This document shows, in pieces, positions 62,410 to 64,000 of a stretch of DNA of 64,000 bases. The DNA is from Stenotrophomonas maltophilia (GTDB taxonomy: Bacteria; Pseudomonadota; Gammaproteobacteria; Xanthomonadales; Xanthomonadaceae). The DNA is taken from positions 2,622,001 to 2,686,000 of the forward strand of contig NZ_LT906480.1 in NCBI RefSeq assembly GCF_900186865.1. The letters are read 5' to 3'. How positions within the stretch are numbered: the stretch's first letter is position 1; the number at the start of each line of letters is the position of its first letter. The notes beneath the pieces are model-generated. The model saw nothing but the letters and a program-made list of their open reading frames with translations, ran no database searches and had not been told where the DNA came from. The translations under genes and the position numbers were made by a program.

Positions 62410-64000
62410 GGTTGCAGCCGCTGTTCGTTTCCCTGGCTTTGGCCGCCCCCTTCGCCCTGCTGCCGAGCGCATCGCTGTCCGCAGCGCCCGCTGCCGCTGC
62501 GCGGCAGGCCGACACCGCGCCGGTGCTGGTCACCGCTGCGCAGTGGCAGCAGATGGCCAGCGAAGGCCGCCGCTACCCGTGGTTCGCCAAGGAGCAGGCG
62601 CGCACCGAGGCAACACTGAAGAAGATGATGAAGGCCGGCATCGACGTGCCGGTGCCCAGGGACAAGGGCGGCGGGCGCACCCATGAACAGCACAAGCGCA
62701 ACTACCAGGCACTGTTGGCGGCGGGCACGCTGTTCCGGTTGACCGGCGACAGGACCTACGTGGATTACGCGCGTGACATGCTGCTTCAGTATGCCCAGCT
62801 GTACCCGACGCTCGGCCCGCACCCGGAAGGCAGGGGCCAGATTCCCGGCCGCGTGTTCTGGCAGGTGCTCAACGATTCGGTGTGGCTGGTCAACGCCATC
62901 CAGGGCTACGACGCGATCCGTGACGTGCTGTCCGCCGAGGACCGCAACACCATCGAATCGAAGGTGTTCCGGCCGATGGCCGAGTTCCTCGTCAGCGAAC
63001 CGAAGAACTACGACCAGATCCATAACCACGCCACGTGGGCGGTGGCCGCCACCGGCATGACCGGCTACGTGCTGCGCGACCAGGAACTGGTGGAGAAGTC
63101 CCTGCGCGGCAGCCAGAAGGACGACAAGTTCGGCTTCCTGCGGCAGATCGACCTGCTGTTCTCGCCCGATGGCTACTACGAGGAAGGCCCCTACTACCAG
63201 CGCTATGCACTGGCGCCGTTCCTGCTGTTCGCCAACGCCATCGAACGCAATGAGCCGCAGCGGAAGATCTTCGCGCGTCGCGATGGCGTGCTGCTGAAGG
63301 CGGTGGATGTGCTGGTGCAGTCCAGCTATGGCGGCCTGTTCTTCCCGATCAACGATGCGATCCTGGACAAGGGCATCGACACCGAAGAGCTGGTGGCCGG
63401 CATCGGCATCGCCTATGCGCGCACCGGTGATGACCGCCTGCTGTCGGTGGCCCAGCAGCAGAAACGCCTGCTGCTTTCGCCCGAAGGCCTGCAGGTGGCG
63501 CAGGCACTGGCCGCCAACAAGGCCAAGCCCTTCGACTACCGCCCGATGCTGCTGCGCGATGACCCCGACGGCGACCGCGGCGGCCTGGCGATCCTGCGCA
63601 TGAACGGCGAACGCGGCCAGGCACTGGTGCAGAAGGACACGATGCAGGGCATGGGACACGGCCACTTCGACAAGCTCAACTGGCTGTTCTACGACAACGG
63701 CAACCCGGTGGTGACCGATTACGGCGCCGCCCGCTTCCTCAACGTGGAAGCCAAGCGCGGTGGCATCTACCTGGCCGAGAACCGCAGTTGGGCCAAGCAG
63801 ACCGTGGCCCACAACACCCTGGTGGTGGACGAGCAGAGCCACTTCAACGGCGACTGGAAGCGTGGCGAGGCGCATGCCCCGCAAGTGCGCTTCTTCCAGG
63901 CCGATGCCGATACCCAGATTGCCTCGGCAACGATGCGCGATGCCTATCCCGGCGTGGCGTTCACCCGCACCCAGGCGCTGCTGCGCCACCCCGACCTGGG
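62406..64000 (+). CDS. Oligo-alginate lyase, polysaccharide lyase family 17 (cut by window edge)
   Basis: The frame starts at the ATG at 62406, overlapping the PL6 stop by 4 bp, and is open to the end of the window (531 codons). A signal peptide ends near LSAAP. The N-terminal alpha/alpha toroid holds the catalytic region: Asn207-His208 (HNHATW), Tyr263/Tyr264 (GPYYQRYAL) and His418/His420 (GMGHGHFDKLNW), matching the Asn, Tyr and His residues of Alg17C-type lyases. The heparinase II/III-like beta domain begins near 380. It releases unsaturated monomers from oligo-alginate. Confidence 0.92.
   Translation, partial: MRLQPLFVSLALAAPFALLPSASLSAAPAAAARQADTAPVLVTAAQWQQMASEGRRYPWFAKEQARTEATLKKMMKAGIDVPVPRDKGGGRTHEQHKRNYQALLAAGTLFRLTGDRTYVDYARDMLLQYAQLYPTLGPHPEGRGQIPGRVFWQVLNDSVWLVNAIQGYDAIRDVLSAEDRNTIESKVFRPMAEFLVSEPKNYDQIHNHATWAVAATGMTGYVLRDQELVEKSLRGSQKDDKFGFLRQIDLLFSPDGYYEEGPYYQRYALAPFLLFANAIERNEPQRKIFARRDGVLLKAVDVLVQSSYGGLFFPINDAILDKGIDTEELVAGIGIAYARTGDDRLLSVAQQQKRLLLSPEGLQVAQALAANKAKPFDYRPMLLRDDPDGDRGGLAILRMNGERGQALVQKDTMQGMGHGHFDKLNWLFYDNGNPVVTDYGAARFLNVEAKRGGIYLAENRSWAKQTVAHNTLVVDEQSHFNGDWKRGEAHAPQVRFFQADADTQIASATMRDAYPGVAFTRTQALLRHPDL

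Noticed and set aside
61977..63989. A 670-residue minus-strand open frame opposite the lyase genes
   Set aside because: The plus strand encodes PL6 and PL17 enzymes with catalytic residues in place. The minus frame has none.

Overview
The window is a GC-rich, densely coded chromosomal segment of the Xanthomonadaceae type, most likely Stenotrophomonas (S. maltophilia group or a close relative). The grounds are the FruB architecture (EIIA-HPr-EI in one chain), three large TonB-dependent receptors each tied to a degradation locus, the alginate lyase pair, and a GTAG-headed REP hairpin of the kind common in that genus. No rRNA, tRNA, CRISPR array, insertion sequence or prophage gene was seen. One gene runs off each end.

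Layout. 1-4 kb: a zinc alcohol dehydrogenase followed by a membrane protein cut by the left edge, then small stress-type and hypothetical genes (DUF6766 membrane protein, isochorismatase-like hydrolase, Cys-rich mini-protein, Rap1a/Tai-type secreted protein). 4-12 kb: fructose regulon, with the LacI-type repressor FruR divergent from fruB-fruK-fruA and an OprB-like porin; exact palindromes lie at the control region. 12-15 kb: NmrA-type reductase with a divergent HxlR regulator, a fasciclin protein and a serine hydrolase. 15-24 kb: a carbohydrate locus (TonB receptor, FucP-like sugar/H+ symporter, LacI regulator, GH3 glucosidase) in which the receptor and glucosidase promoters carry the same 14-bp palindrome. 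24-31 kb: ArsB-like permease, then an OprP-like porin, an SsuABC/TauABC-type transporter and a PrpF/GalD-type isomerase with a divergent LysR regulator.

31-36 kb: a UvrA2-type ATPase without the UvrB-binding domain, a frameshifted secreted protein, a short BLUF photoreceptor and two tandem mini zinc-ribbon proteins. 36-41 kb: a cluster built around a short methionine synthase (MesD type) and its DUF1852 partner (MesX), preceded by a flavin reductase and divergent from a LysR regulator translationally coupled to a MetF-like protein. 41-44 kb: a trypsin-like protease and a lipoprotein serine hydrolase. 44-54 kb: a secreted PHB-depolymerase-type esterase divergent from a TonB receptor, an alpha/beta hydrolase, a MaoC hydratase, a hybrid histidine kinase with a transporter-like sensor, a NarL-type response regulator and an acyl-CoA ligase. 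Both divergent promoters of this block carry a palindrome with core ACCTAGGT, so it may be one regulon for a secreted polyester or fatty-acid-like substrate. 54-57 kb: another flavin reductase and a truncated RHS N-terminal fragment. 57-64 kb: alginate utilisation (GntR regulator, TonB receptor, PL6 lyase and PL17 oligo-alginate lyase, the last cut by the right edge), with three GGTATG-type motifs in the divergent control region.

The most promising leads for new biology are the mesX-mesD cluster with its MetF-like and flavin reductase neighbours, the ACCTAGGT-linked kinase regulon, and the matched operator pair of the GH3/TonB locus. All functions are read from sequence alone.
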